Below, one piece after another: positions 34,594 through 46,783 of a stretch of DNA of 64,000 bases; position 1 is the stretch's first letter, and every line of letters begins with the position of its first letter. The DNA lies in assembly GCF_000275845.1 (NCBI RefSeq), contig NW_006766887.1, forward strand, positions 101,371 through 165,370, written 5' to 3'. The notes under the pieces were generated by a model. It did no database searches, was not told where the DNA came from, and saw only the letters and a list, made by a program, of their open reading frames with translations. The DNA comes from Dichomitus squalens LYAD-421 SS1. Taxonomy: Eukaryota > Basidiomycota > Agaricomycetes > Polyporales > Polyporaceae. The position numbers and the translations under genes were made by a program.

Positions 34594-34598
34594 AAAAA
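34594..34598 (-). terminator. RNA polymerase III terminator of the tRNA
   Basis: A run of five T on the minus strand lies 21 nt downstream of the tRNA 3' end. This is the usual Pol III stop signal. Confidence 0.7.
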
Positions 34599-34619
34599 TG
34601 ACCAATGACCGCGCCTCAA

Positions 34620-34720
34620 TGCTCGGAGTGAGGATCGAACTCACGACCTCAGGATTCCCCGCCGAAAGCGGTCATACTCACGTATGAGACCTGCGCTCTA
34701 ACCAACTGAGCCATCCAAGC
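34620..34720 (-). tRNA. tRNA-Met(CAT), elongator-type, with 27 nt intron
   Basis: The minus strand folds as a tRNA. The acceptor stem is GCTTGGA with TCCGAGC, the D arm is GCTC...GAGC, the anticodon loop is CTCATAA with CAT, and the T arm is GTGAG-TTCGATC-CTCAC. The discriminator base is A73. A 27 nt intron sits one base 3' of the anticodon, the canonical position, so the gene spans 101 nt for a 74 nt mature tRNA. The base pair next to the anticodon loop would be a T-T mismatch in this fold. No CCA is encoded, as expected. Confidence 0.9.
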
Positions 34721-35073
34721 ATGAATGTACTTTAATGTGGTTATGCTATGTCCGGCAGCAACGTTGGATATGTCGTCACCGTCTTTGAGGAGTGCTGCTG
34801 CTGCTGCAGCAGTGCTGCCAGTACTTGCTACGGAGGAACAAGACCGCCTTGCCATACTTGTTCTCGCCTTGGTTCTTCCAACACACCCCGATCTGCGAGC
34901 ATTCCTCTATAGCGGGTTCATGCCCGCTAAGCACATTGCATCCTCACACCTACCGACGCCACTGTCTCGAGTACATTGGGGCCTCGCGTGCCTGTGAAGT
35001 CATTCTGTAGCTGACCCGAGGCCATAAGCTATTGTGCCCCTACCACTGTTCTCAACCACCCCATCATCCTCAA
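34721..35073. other. Upstream region of the anoctamin gene
   Basis: The region contains a (GCT)n-like stretch near 34793-34812 and the presumed promoters of the tRNA (internal) and the anoctamin gene. No gene is supported. Confidence 0.5.
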
Positions 35074-37728
35074 ATGGCCCCTCAGGTCGACTTAGTTCTC
35101 ATCTTCCGCTCCTCTCCAGGCAGAGTGCTCTCGAAGCCCCAAGCACGCGAGAACGCACGACAGGCCACACAGCAGTATACGCGACTCCTCGAGGCCCTGG
35201 GGAAAGGTCGCTTGCAGGCCGTCGGGAAGCGTGGAGAACAGGAGGGACAGTTGCTCGTGCTCGTGCATTGTCCGGAACAGACTTTGAAGCGGTTGGCACA
35301 ACGGGAGAGGTACGCGCTGAGCCATCTTCTTTTCAAGCTTATCTTGAAGCCATGTCGTGCAAGGTATTCCGACTTCCTGTGTGGGCTTCCCACTGTAAAC
35401 CCCACGGGAGCCAAAGATCTGTCTCAAGAACCTCTCAGTCCTGCGGATCGCTTGCGCCTAGTTCACACATACGTGACATCCACTCATGCCGACGGCGGTT
35501 TGGGTGTGGCTCCTGGATCATCCGATTGGGACCGCGTCGAGTCCATGATGGTATTGCACGATCACTCATTCAACCAAGAATGGATCCGCACCTGGACGAC
35601 CCTTCAACACGGCTCCGTAAAGTTCGATGATATACGGAAGCAGGTACGCCCTGGCTATCGTTCTAGATGGTTCACCGCACGCTAACATCCACGCAGTTCG
35701 GCGATAGTGTCGCGCTCTACTTCCATTTCCTCTCCTTCTACACCAAACACCTCGTCTTCATCTCTGCAACCGGTGTTCTGTTCTACTTCTTCGCCCCGCC
35801 ATACTCAACGCTCTACTCCTCCCTCCTCCTACTGTGGTCAATCACATTCGTCGAATCGTGGCGCATCAGGCAACAGCAGCTTTCGGTACGATGGGGTACA
35901 AAAGGCTCGTTCCGCGTCGAGAAGCGTAGAGCGCAGTATACTCCGCTTTCCTGGTGGCGGAAAGACCTCAGGGCGCTCGCGAGCCTCCCAGTGATCTTGT
36001 TCTTCTCGTCCGTGTTGGCGGTCTTGCTTACAGGTATATTCGTGTTTGAGGCGTTTGTTACTCAGCTATACACTGGTCCCGGCCATAAATTAGTGGTAAG
36101 TGAGTCAGCACTACTTCTTTTTGAATACCCCTCAAGGATTTACAGGCGTTCAGCCCTACTATCTTATTCGCTGCACTAGTTCCCCAGCTTCTCAGCGTCT
36201 ACCGTTCATATGCGGTCTCATTCACCAACTGGGAAAATCATGGACACCAATCGACACACGACGCGTCCCTTACGATCAAGACATTCAGCCTGTCGGCTAT
36301 AGTGGCGTATCTTGGAATTGCATTATCAGCATTTGTCTACGTTCCATTCGGCGAGGAAGTCATGAGCACGGTCCAATACTATCTCTTCCATGGCAACCCA
36401 ACTGCCGCGAAGTGGCTGGGACCCATACTCTCCGTGTTCCCTGCTAACATAACGGCATCATTTAACGCGAACCACACAGCCAAGGATGCGAAGCCCCCGG
36501 TCAACGCGACCTTCTGGGAGCACGATAGCGTCTCCGCGCGGTCGAAGCTGAATCCAAAGCGACTTCAAGATCAGATGTTCGCCTTCACCGTAACCAACCA
36601 GGTCGTCAACACGTTCCTCGAGATCGGCCTTCCCTTCATCCTCCGCGCGGTCAACTCGGTGCGCAGCGGGAAGGGCCTGTCGTTCGCCGCCCCCGCTGCG
36701 GGCGCTGGCAATGGCAACGGGAACGGTGGGAAGAAGAAGCGGGTGATGTTCGAGGGCCAGTCGGCCCACTCGGAGGCGGAGCAGCTGGCCGACCAGGAGG
36801 AGCGCGAGTTCATGGACCGCGTCAAGCGGGAGGTCGCGCTGCCGGCATACGACCTATTTACGGACTACAGCGAAATGGTTACGCAGTTCGGCTACGTGTC
36901 CCTGTGGTCGACCATCTGGCCGCTCGCACCAGGTACGTGTTCTTGATCTCGGCCGCTTCGGGGAAGATACGATGGATGTCCGAGATGGACCAGGCTCGCA
37001 CCTTCGATCCCGGGATTGTGAAGACGTGCATTGCGCTAGTCCAAGTAATGCACGTCACTACGAACGAGGGATAGATGCGAGCCTTCGGTCTTCCGTGGAT
37101 ACTTCCCTGAGTAGCACGTATATGCGAAGCGGAATGTCTCATCTGTTTGTTCATAGTGATGTCTCTGATCAACAACTGGCTGGAACTGCGGTCTGACGCG
37201 TTCAAGATAACCGTCCACGTCCGGCGGCCCATCCCCACGCGCACGGACACAATCGGGCCCTGGCTCAACACGCTCGAGTTCCTCACCTGGCTCTCCGCGC
37301 TCACGAACTCGGCGCTCGTCTACCTCTTCCGCCCGGGCAAGAACGAGCAGTGCAAGCCCGTCGGCACGTCGCTCTCGCACGCGCACCACCACCTGAGCTC
37401 CCCAGACGCGTCACAGCAGCAGATGCTCCTGTCTGCGCTGCTCATCGCGCTGGGCGCGTCCCACGGGTACATCTTCGTCCGCGCGGCGGTGCGGCATACG
37501 CTCGAGCGCGTGCTCTGGCGCGGGAGCAAGGAGGAGAAGGAGGCGGATGGCACTGAGACGCTCGTGAAAGAGGAGTACCTCCGGACCCTGGGCGTCGCGG
37601 ACGTGGTCGGCGCGGAGGAGACGGGGGTTGAGGCGGGCGTCGTGGCGGAGTCGGAGGCCGGGTCGGCGGCGTTTTGGAGCCACGACGAGGGCTTGGACGA
37701 GCTGAGCAGGGGGACGAAGGAGGCGTGA
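35074..37728 (+). CDS. Anoctamin/TMEM16 family membrane protein (775 aa)
   Basis: Fungal TMEM16 proteins are Ca2+-activated lipid scramblases or ion channels; the yeast relative Ist2 tethers ER to plasma membrane. The exons are 35074-35643, 35697-36095, 36146-36932 and 37157-37728, totalling 2328 nt. The first about 190 residues are the cytosolic N-domain (MAPQVDLVLIFR). The anoctamin domain starts at FGDSVALYFHFLSFYTKHL with repeated hydrophobic segments through exons 2-4, including ENHGHQSTHDASLTIKTF and LAPVMSLINNWLELRSDAFK, both typical of TM5-TM8 regions. The C-terminus is acidic. Intron 3 is long (224 nt). The ATG at 35074 starts the conserved N-domain. Scramblase versus tether role cannot be told from sequence alone. 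Confidence 0.9.
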
Positions 37729-39659
37729 AGTGCTGCATGGGAGGCGCAGCGTGTCGCCGGTGTGCGGTTTCAGGGGACAGATTGGCGCAGACGCATTGAG
37801 GTTGTTGCTATGGACCATTCGCTCTCTATCTCAGGCATGTGTTCGGGGATCCGGAAGTATCATATGTTTGTGCGAGAGGACTACCTGATGTCTCTCTTAT
37901 ATGTTTGTACACGCGTAAGGAATACTAGTCGTTCATGGACTGCGTGGGGATGCCCAGAGCTGCGCGTGCGAGGTCAGTCGGGAGGGCTGCGACGTGGAAC
38001 TTTGCCAACGTGCTTTACGAAGCTTCATGCGCCAAGAACTGCTCCATAATACCTGCAATATTGATCACACAGGCAGATAGCTCTGAGCCTTGAGATATTG
38101 TTAAGTCAGCATTCTCATCCTATGCGGGAGTAGTTCCTCGCCGAGTCCCTCAGGCCTCAGGCTAGAGCCCTTCTGTGCGGCACAAATGCCGCTTAGGCTC
38201 CCGCGCATCTGTCAACTAGATGTGTTACTCTGAGCATCCCGTAGCTTCAATTGCTGCTGTAGACGTCGCGCCCGCACGTCCGCGCCAGGCCAGCGCCGGG
38301 CCACTGATACGTCCTGTTCACTGACTCCATTGTGTAAGAGGCTGACATCCGAGAGGATAGTTTTGGCGACGCATGTGCTCAAGAAGTGGTGCTGACCAAC
38401 AAGGATGGTCGATTTGGCGGGACGGGGAAGGTAAGTCAGTTGACCGACATCTTGAGAGGACAGGCAAGAATGGTGGAGAAGCACCAGAACGCGGTTTGCC
38501 TTGCGGTATGACTATCGAACATGTGGTGCTACTTGTCTTGACATTTGTCCCGCCGTGACCCTGAATAAGAAGCGCGGATATGTCCTAAGTACCCCCAGAG
38601 GCCCTAGTACCGAAGACCGACGGATGTCTCGGACACGGCTGCGTCCAGCTAGTGCTGCTTCTGTTTTGCGTTGCAGAGAAGTCTGTGTCGGCCCTTTCAC
38701 TCTACGCTTGTGGTGGACTGTGCTACTAAACCTCACTGACGCGGCGGAATGCAAGACGACCTGGCTGAAACGGCAAGACACGGTGCGGATTGGCGACTAG
38801 AGCGGCTTCACGACCGCTTGGTTGCCATGTTGCGGGCCAGTTGTCGCTCGTACATTTGATCAGCGCGTTCCGTAAATGGGAGCGTGGTCCTCCGGAGATC
38901 GGGCTTTTAATCATGGAGAAATTGTGTGCCAGGCCGACGGGTCCAATTCCGTACACTCGTTACGTTTACGCCGGACCCCATGATGGGGATGTTTACTTCT
39001 GTGCGCTTGATACAGCGATATATTTTATCGAGGCTGTTGAGGGGTTGCTGCCTGTGTCGCAAAGCTTGCTGAGGCTAGATAGTTTGAGAGGATGTGGGGA
39101 GCGACTTTCGGATGTTTGGGGGAGCGGGCTGAGCGCATCAGGGATGGGCGTCGGGATTTGCCAAAACAGGAAAGGTAGGAATTGAATTTGACCACGGGCC
39201 AGGCACGGCGTGGAGCCGGTTTTGCGACTCAGACCGACCGACGACGACGACGCACGGGTGCGCATCAACTGCCGACATTCCTTTGCTATTCCGCTCGCTA
39301 CCTGACAACTGTCCTTTCTCCATCTTTCGTGTCTTGCCTGTCCTTGCTTGCTGCCTGCTGTCGACGCTCGTGACGAACAGTACCATCCCAAGGCGCTCTA
39401 CGTACACGCCGCCCGGCTATATCGCCATACCTACAGCGTTCCCTACACGTGCTGATTATTCACGCCTTGCCCTCGAGAACGCTTCCCGTGGCCTGGACTA
39501 AGCAGGGTTCTCCTTCGATCTTGTAATTATGTCGGTATAAACTTCTCGCACCCAGACCGCTCCCGCAGCTCTCACACTTCCTGCAGGCTTAATTAGCTGT
39601 GCTGCTCAAGTCTCGACGACCTTTGGATATTGCTTGTGACGTTAGCATTATTTCTGCCA
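37729..39659. other. 1.9 kb intergenic region, no gene recognised
   Basis: All frames are short and unlike known families. The 3' part (about 39200-39659) is pyrimidine-rich and probably the promoter and leader of the next gene. Confidence 0.6.
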
Positions 39660-39752
39660 GTGAGTATCCTCTCTTGTGTCCACACACTACATTTGTGTCG
39701 TGGATATCCCGCAACGTGTATTCACCATCTCCCTGCGACTGGCCTCCGCAGC

Positions 39753-42700
39753 ATGTCAACGAAGTACGGTGTGGTGGCACGGCCTGCCAAGCAGGTCTAC
39801 CCTGGCCCCTTCGATCCTACCCTACTGCATATGGACCGCCAAAATGCGTCCTACCGCCCTGTTCAGTCCAATCAGAGTTTTCCTCGGCGCGCGCCGGCCG
39901 ACCTGAGCACACAGTCCCTTCCTCAAAGCGGTTGGCTCTCAGACGTTGCAGCGTTCACCGCCTCCCCGCCCTCGCAGGGCCAACGTCCTGTCGGATCCGT
40001 CCCCGGGAGTGCACCCATCACTAGCCCTGCCTCGCTGAGCGACTCTGGCCACATGTCCCCTCGCACAGTGCATCGCGCTCGCTCACGGGACCATCTGCTT
40101 TCTGCGAGCCCCAATCCTCCTGCTGTTTTCTCCTCTGGCTCGCCGTCGCCACGCCCATCTCCAAGCCCGGTCTTGTCTCCTTCGCGCACCCTTCATACAT
40201 CGCGGTCGTTCTCAACTGTCACTTCGCACAAGACTCTCGCCCTCTCCTCCGACGCTAGCGGGCACCTAGACCTAAAACGTCTCATGAGCAAACCCGCCAA
40301 ACAAGCATCCTCAGGCTCGCCCTCCCTCGTGTCGGACTCAGAGCGTTCCACTGGCGATCCCTCATCTAGCCAAGTCAGTTTCCCTCATCGCCCAAGCGAA
40401 GGTGCCATTCCCCGCCCTCCTCTCTCCAGGAGCGCACATGCATCTCGTGAGAAGATGTCGCTGCATGTGAACACTACTGGCCTGCGTTCGTCATCCGTTC
40501 CCCGTCGGGGCTCCTCATCGTCTCCGGGCGATGACAGTCTCGCAGGCAAGTCTACACGCAACGCGTTACGTCGGCGCCCGAGCGCTCGTTCGAACCCAAC
40601 TACGCCCGCTACACACCACTCGCGCTCAGCGACGGACGACTTGACTCGTCCGGTGGGCACTCCCACCGTACAGCGTGTTCCATACCAGCTGCACGCTCAT
40701 CGTGACTCCGGTGCGCCGTTCGCTGCATACATGAGTCCTAGCCGACCGTCGACATCCCCATCTGGGCTCCCACCTCGCCCAGTCACGTCCCCTCTGGTGA
40801 AGGGGTCCAACTCTCCCAGCAGATCGGAGAGTCCTAGAGGACTGACACCGGCGGGCGCCGTTGCCCTCGCATACAAGCAACAGGAGCAGCGTCGCGAGGA
40901 GCTAGCCGAGACAGCGTCTTTCAACGATGCTTACCGTCCCTCGTCGGCTACTCCGCTCAAGTCTGTGAGCTCCCCGCGATCCGGATATGACAGTGCAAAC
41001 GACGAGGCAACTAGCGGGGGGCCATACTACACAGTATTCGGTGGCGCTTCGGGTCGGTTGGTGGCTGTGGGGAGTCCGCAGGACGATGACTGGTATCACG
41101 GCGTTCACGAGACACGCGCGACCGTCTCGCTGAATGGGAAGCATGTCCCGAGTGGCTCGCGAAGCTTGTCGAGGAAGGTCTCCGGCTCATTCAAGCGTGT
41201 AACCGGATCCATCAAGCGCGGAGATCGCGACCATCCAGAGCTTCCAGTGCCTTCGCCGGAGGATTGGAAGCCTTATGATGGTTCTCAGGGCCGATCTCAT
41301 ACACACACACCCTCGAAGGTTATGCGGAATCCCACCTTGCTGAACCCAGCGATGAATGGGAAGCACAGCCCAAGCGATTCGTCAGCCACGAAGAGCAGCC
41401 CCTCCCCGAAAGAATTTGGCCGTCCTGCACAGTCATCGAAGCTCAAAGGAGACGAACACGAGGAGGATAGGACGCCGGGTTCAAAGTGGTGGAAGCTCAT
41501 GAAGCGACTAAGCACAGGGGGGCTTCGCGAGAAGTACCAACACCCTGACACCTTGCCGCCTCCAGTTCCCGCGCTCCCACAGAATCTGCAGCTGCCTTCA
41601 CCCTCGCGGACGACGCTGGACATCACGGGCCGCGGACCTAATGGGGAGGAGGTCACTGAGGAAGGGGTGTTGTTGCGCAAATTCATGCAGTCGCGTAGGT
41701 CGCTGTCCGGGGTGCGCCCGAATCCGTCTCCTCCCAAAACCCCCCCGTCCACAGGTTCCTCACGGCCCGGTGCTGGCAACACGAACACTACAGGGCGGCC
41801 GTCGACTGGGAATACGACGAAGAGTCGTGCGAGCACATCTGGCCATCGTCCTAGTACGGCGACACGGTCCTCTTCTCCGGGGTCGTCCGAGATGGCCTCG
41901 TCCAGCCTTTTTAATCACAATCGGACGCCGTCGACACGGTCATCCTTCTCGTCCTATGGCGAGGAAATCCCTCCTTTGCCAAGCTCTGTGGGCCAGTATA
42001 TCGTTTCGCCTAGCGAACTCTCGCGCATGACCAAGTCTTCTGAGCACACTTCATCTCCGCTTACACCCTCACAGCTCAAGGGCCGCACTCGAACGCAGAG
42101 CCGTTCGCATACCGCGCCTCCGGAAGACGGCGCCTCTCCAGAGGAAAGGCACCTCCCTTCCTTACCTCTCCCTCCACGCAGGGTCACCACCGGCTCCGCC
42201 ATTTCACCCACTGCACATTCGTTCAACGTTGAAGATACCATCGACAAGCTTATGCCTTCCATCACATCCGTGCCGCCGCCTCTGGGAGAGTTCGGGATGA
42301 ACGAGCCGCCACCTCGTCCCAAGCGCAGTTCGCGCCGCGCGCCGCCTCAGCTGAACGTCGAAGTTCACGCTCGTTCGCAGTCCGCGTCTGCGACGATGCC
42401 CCTATCCCCGCAGACGCCCCGCGCTCCTCCGCAGGTCCGTGTGGACGTTGACCTCATCCGGCGCCCTTCGGTGGGTGCGCTGAGTCACAGGTCCACCCCA
42501 AAGCCCAACTCTGCCACTTCCTCGAGTTCGCCTTCGTCCAATTCGCCGTCGTCGGCGGTCTCCCAGAAGCGTTCACCGCTCACGTTCCGCGAGCTGGAGA
42601 GCCCGCGGCACAAACTGACAGAGAAGGAGAAGGCGGCTAAGTGGGAGGACCTGCTTGAGCGCAGCGCGCGGGCCGGGGGGACGCTCCATCTGGGAGAGTC

Positions 42701-42767
42701 GAGACTCATGTCCGAGGAACCTGATATGCTCGGGGACGACCGATCTGTCTTTGATGCGGACGATTGA
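39753..42767 (+). CDS. Large Ser/Pro-rich disordered protein (1004 aa)
   Basis: A single uninterrupted coding exon encodes a Ser/Pro/Arg-rich protein with no classical domain. A short conserved-looking block lies around residues 430-480 (YYTVFGGASGRLVAVGSP, then DDDWYHGVHET and SRSLSRKVSGSFKRVTGS). Another contains KWWKLMKRLSTGGLREKY, and there are many PPxP motifs suited to SH3 binding. The C-terminus has a charged helix (LTEKEKAAKWEDLLERSARAGGTLHL). The ATG at 39753 sits just after a probable 5' UTR intron (39660-39751, GTGAGT...CCGCAG), so I prefer it to the longer open frame. The composition suggests a phosphorylated adaptor or cytoskeletal regulator; that is inference only. Confidence 0.75.
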   Translation: MSTKYGVVARPAKQVYPGPFDPTLLHMDRQNASYRPVQSNQSFPRRAPADLSTQSLPQSGWLSDVAAFTASPPSQGQRPVGSVPGSAPITSPASLSDSGHMSPRTVHRARSRDHLLSASPNPPAVFSSGSPSPRPSPSPVLSPSRTLHTSRSFSTVTSHKTLALSSDASGHLDLKRLMSKPAKQASSGSPSLVSDSERSTGDPSSSQVSFPHRPSEGAIPRPPLSRSAHASREKMSLHVNTTGLRSSSVPRRGSSSSPGDDSLAGKSTRNALRRRPSARSNPTTPATHHSRSATDDLTRPVGTPTVQRVPYQLHAHRDSGAPFAAYMSPSRPSTSPSGLPPRPVTSPLVKGSNSPSRSESPRGLTPAGAVALAYKQQEQRREELAETASFNDAYRPSSATPLKSVSSPRSGYDSANDEATSGGPYYTVFGGASGRLVAVGSPQDDDWYHGVHETRATVSLNGKHVPSGSRSLSRKVSGSFKRVTGSIKRGDRDHPELPVPSPEDWKPYDGSQGRSHTHTPSKVMRNPTLLNPAMNGKHSPSDSSATKSSPSPKEFGRPAQSSKLKGDEHEEDRTPGSKWWKLMKRLSTGGLREKYQHPDTLPPPVPALPQNLQLPSPSRTTLDITGRGPNGEEVTEEGVLLRKFMQSRRSLSGVRPNPSPPKTPPSTGSSRPGAGNTNTTGRPSTGNTTKSRASTSGHRPSTATRSSSPGSSEMASSSLFNHNRTPSTRSSFSSYGEEIPPLPSSVGQYIVSPSELSRMTKSSEHTSSPLTPSQLKGRTRTQSRSHTAPPEDGASPEERHLPSLPLPPRRVTTGSAISPTAHSFNVEDTIDKLMPSITSVPPPLGEFGMNEPPPRPKRSSRRAPPQLNVEVHARSQSASATMPLSPQTPRAPPQVRVDVDLIRRPSVGALSHRSTPKPNSATSSSSPSSNSPSSAVSQKRSPLTFRELESPRHKLTEKEKAAKWEDLLERSARAGGTLHLGESRLMSEEPDMLGDDRSVFDADD

Positions 42768-45700
42768 TGCGTAGGTGCAGTCGATGGGAGCTTGACGATG
42801 ACGAGCATGGCCTCGTCGTGTGTAAAAGCCGCGCTTCCATTGTTTGTTTTGGTATAGAGCTGATACATACATTCGCAGTCCCCCCTCTACCTCACCTTTA
42901 ATCATGTCTTCCCTCGTCTGCTTTGCAGCGGCGGACAACTCTTAATGTCGCTATCGCTCTCTCTGTAGTCTGTTTCGTGCTCTCCCACATACCCGATGCA
43001 TATCACTATTCCCAACACATCTAACCTGCCCACCTACCTACGCATGTACATGTTTGCAGAACTACACACTAGTCGATCATGCTGTTTGTTCATGCCGTAC
43101 AGTCGTTACAAATGTAGGCTATTTCTTTGCCTAACAGGCACATCGAGGGCAAGCGTTTTCGAGTTCGCTCCGCGCGCGTGTTGTTTACGTCGAGCGGACC
43201 GAGCGTACATACGCCGCCACACCCATCCACAACGGTACATACCACAATTCGGCGTCCCTGCGATCTAGGAACGGCGATTTCGGACGGAGATCCTCGCATT
43301 GCGCCTGGCGGCGGCTGATCTGCATTTTCCAACGATCGCAGGGGGCTGGAGCTCCGCTTTGAAGCTGGTACGCTGGAGGCGAGATCTCGACTACATACTC
43401 CAGTCTCACAGATTGGCGGGTTTGCGTGTCTCCGGTGAGCTCCGACGTGCTTGTACGAGGTGTTGCCCATTCTGTGTCGTAGGGCTACAGGAATAATAGC
43501 CCTGACAGACTTTCGCAGCTCAGACGCACAAAGATATCGTGAGGGTCCCACGCACCGTTTGAGGTGTCCCTCGAGGCGTTGAGTTTGTTCTGGAAGCGGG
43601 TGGATGTAGAGAAGTGCTGTTATAATTAGTCCCAAGACGATAACTCGCTGGGAATGCGGATCCTGTAGAGGCCCGAGTCCAACACGAGTTAGGAGGAACA
43701 AAACCGTGGATTGCAACCGAGATACGCGACTACTCCGGATTGATCAGGATGCATGGCTGGCGGAATCGCGGATACCTCGAGATCGGGCTAGCTGTGTCAC
43801 GGCAGGCATTCTGGGATTTTGTATCAGAGAGTGGTCGAAGAAAGGGGGAGGCAGGAGGCAACCGCCCGCCCAATTTTCCCGTTTCACGAAGACTTTGTTC
43901 GGAAGAAGCTACGTTATCACGGGTAGTTTACCTCGTGCCTTTCCTTCTTTCATTAAAATATCTGTACATTTCTCTAGTCGAAAATGAAAACATCGGAATG
44001 CCTGCCGTGCGCGTTCGAAGCATGTCTGTATTCAGCTGAGGGCTGAAGATCTGAAGAGTTACTATGAGATTTTGTGTGGATGCAATCAACCCATCATAGC
44101 CTGAGGCAAGGTCGCATTACATTGCACTAGGAACGTTTCGCTGAAGCCCTTAATGGGGGTAGGAGACCTGCAATCGTGACAAGTACCAACGGCCTCTGGC
44201 GGCTCAGTGCTCGCTCGCTGCCCCCGCGCAATAAAAGACACGAGAAAAGATACGAGAGGGTGTTCGTGCACGTCGTTGTCGAGCGACGCCAGGCCATTTG
44301 GAAGACAGATCACGGCACCAACGACTCTAAGTCACGATTGCATGAGTGAAGAGGGGCCCCACAACACCATCGCCGGTTCAATGGATAACATGCAATGCAT
44401 TTCCCTCGATGTTACAAGGCGAACTCAGTCCCGTCTACTCTGACTCAAATTTTGTGTAGCCTACAAGGTTGAGATGTCATCCGCCGGTGCCTCATCTTCC
44501 CCTCGTCAGTGTGTCGCTCTCACGACACGGAGAGTCCAGACTCTGTGACCTAGAGCGCACCGCAAAGTTCCAGAGGCGGGAAACAGGCGCCCAAAAATCT
44601 TCCCATCAACGGCGTTCTCGCCTACCACATGGACACCTGCCTGTTTGGGTATACAAGCGCCAGAATTGCGCACGGACAGCCAGGTGGACGCATTGGGCAC
44701 CAAGAGGGCGTCTGTGTGCCAGAAAAGGCAGGTGTCCATATGGCCGTCAGTTCCCTGTCCCAGGCTACCACCACATCGCGCCGTCGCTTCTCCCAGGGAT
44801 ATGCCCTGCACGGCAGGTAACAGGGTGATTCTCGATTGGGGAAATTCACTTAGATTCAAGGAGACGGCAATCGCCTGCCATTTTCACTGTCCGGCGAGGC
44901 AATGTTTCCTAAAAGAGGTTATCTTATGCGTCCCCTCTTCATCGACTTTTCGCCTATCGAACAGGCGCGATTTCCTGCCGTGCCGGGTATCCCGAGGCGG
45001 GTCCGTTGGAGACAAGGAAGGCGGCGACGCCTGAGCTCATGTCGACACTAGAACGTCGTAAAGCCCCGGTCGTAAAGTCGTACAGTGTTGTGTTGCACGT
45101 AACATCTGAAGGCTTGTTGAGGAGAAGGTGGGTGAGCTCGAGGATAAGGTGTATAGCGCTCTCCCATGTGAGCGTCTTCTGGAGTTCACTCTCGCGCCGA
45201 CGATCCCGAGCGGTAGAACGAATACCCTCGTGGTCGGCAAACGGAAAAGATAAAAATCACCACTAATGTTGTAAGCGGAGAGATCGTAGATGCACTCACA
45301 GACTCCGAGCGGGGATCTCCGCCAGGGCAATGATAATCCTGCTCCAAAAAATCGCTCCCGGCCAGGCGAGATACGAGACAGTGGGAAAGGTTTACGCGGT
45401 TTAACCACCAACCGTTGTCGCCCAATGCCACTACTCACCGGTCTGCAACGTCCATGGGACCTGCCAGAGTAGCAGGATGTATGCTCGAGGGAGGGTCCGG
45501 TAATTGTTCGATGAATGTGTTTGCGGATCCCAGTCTCGCGCTAGCAGAGCGAAACAGGGCGAGGGGGAAATGTCCGAAAAGCATGCATTGAGTCACGGCA
45601 CATGGGCAGGGGGTACGCGTCGGTGCTGCGGCAGGACGTTTAGCGACTGCTTACCTGGTAGGACCTTCCCACTATTGCGCTCCAGTTCTCAGCCCGAAAC

Positions 45701-46501
45701 GACGGCCCGGTCCGTGTCCATGATAGCGGCAGAGGGCCCGCAGTCCGACCGCACGACTGTCGGGAGGGACCCTAGATAGATTGCGGTCTGGGTCGACCAG
45801 GCGAGGGCGTAAGCGAGGTCGATTGTGAGCCCGGCGAGGTGGAGATGAACGTGGGAATGCGAGAGGCGTTGAGTATGGGCCGCGCGGGGGATTGGGCGCT
45901 TGGCTGGGGCATTCGCGGAAGGGAAGCTTCCTCCCTTGGGACCGTGTTTAGGCACCCAGAAGGGAGTGCGACCAATGCAGCATTGAGCACTGGGATGCGA
46001 TCCAGGTGCTCACGAGCCGGATAGCAAGCAGAACAACCCCGGTGGCGCTCATGAAGGGATTGCTTGTCGTAACCATTTCCAGCTGCCGATGCCTCTCGAG
46101 AAGAACTTGCTGACGAAGAGCGCGTGTTCGCGGGGAGGTCCACTACCATGTTTCGGAATGAAGAAGCTCAGGGATGCAGATCCGAATTCGGGGCACGGGA
46201 AGCGGAACAGTCCACGTCCGCCCGTTTAACGTATGAGGCAACAGGCGGCCTCGTCCGTTGCATGGGGCACAACGGAGAAAAACTCTGCGACGGTACACGT
46301 GAGAATGCCTGGATGGGATGCAGCGCAGTCAGGACAGCCTTTCCGGAAACAGAGGAGGCCACGTTGCCTGAGTGCCCAGACGACGGTGCTATCCTCCCGA
46401 TACGGATATACGCACTGTAAGCGAGCGGTCGAAGCCCAGAGCAAATGAATCCCAGGATGATGCGAGGATGATGAGGGGATTATAAGCGATACGTCGAGGA
46501 A
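42768..46501. other. 3.7 kb intergenic region, no gene recognised
   Basis: Only short frames in both strands are present, none resembling a known protein. A 14 bp inverted repeat lies at 44629-44739 (separate entry). The stretch could hold a decayed element or non-coding transcription units, but there is no positive evidence. Confidence 0.6.
44629..44739. repeat. 14 bp inverted repeat, 83 bp apart
   Basis: ATGGACACCTGCCT (44629-44642) is matched perfectly in reverse complement at 44726-44739, and weaker pairing continues inward. It could be a small MITE-like remnant, but no flanking target duplication was seen. Confidence 0.5.
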
Positions 46502-46509
46502 TATATAAA
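46502..46509 (+). promoter_or_regulatory. TATA box of the 144-aa gene
   Basis: TATATAAA lies in a G/C-flanked context about 280 nt upstream of the ATG of the next gene. A probable 5' UTR intron of 86 nt (46686-46771, GTAAGC...TTTAG) shortens the mature leader to about 165-170 nt. Confidence 0.55.
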
Positions 46510-46783
46510 GGGACCCGGGACGCACTCACTGGCTTTGCAAAGGCGACCTTCTGCAATCCGCAACCCCCACTACGCCACCGTCATCCTTGGTGTCACCCCC
46601 TGCTTGTCCCCACTTCATCGCTGTTCAAGAGACGCGCTACTTTATACTCCGTCACGATCCGTTGACCGAAGGCGTTCAAAGTCAGGTAAGCATCCTCCCC
46701 TTCATGGTCCGGATGGAGGACGACCACTAGAGCCCGGAAGTCATTAGCTACACTTGCTCAACCACGTTTAGATAGACAGCGAC

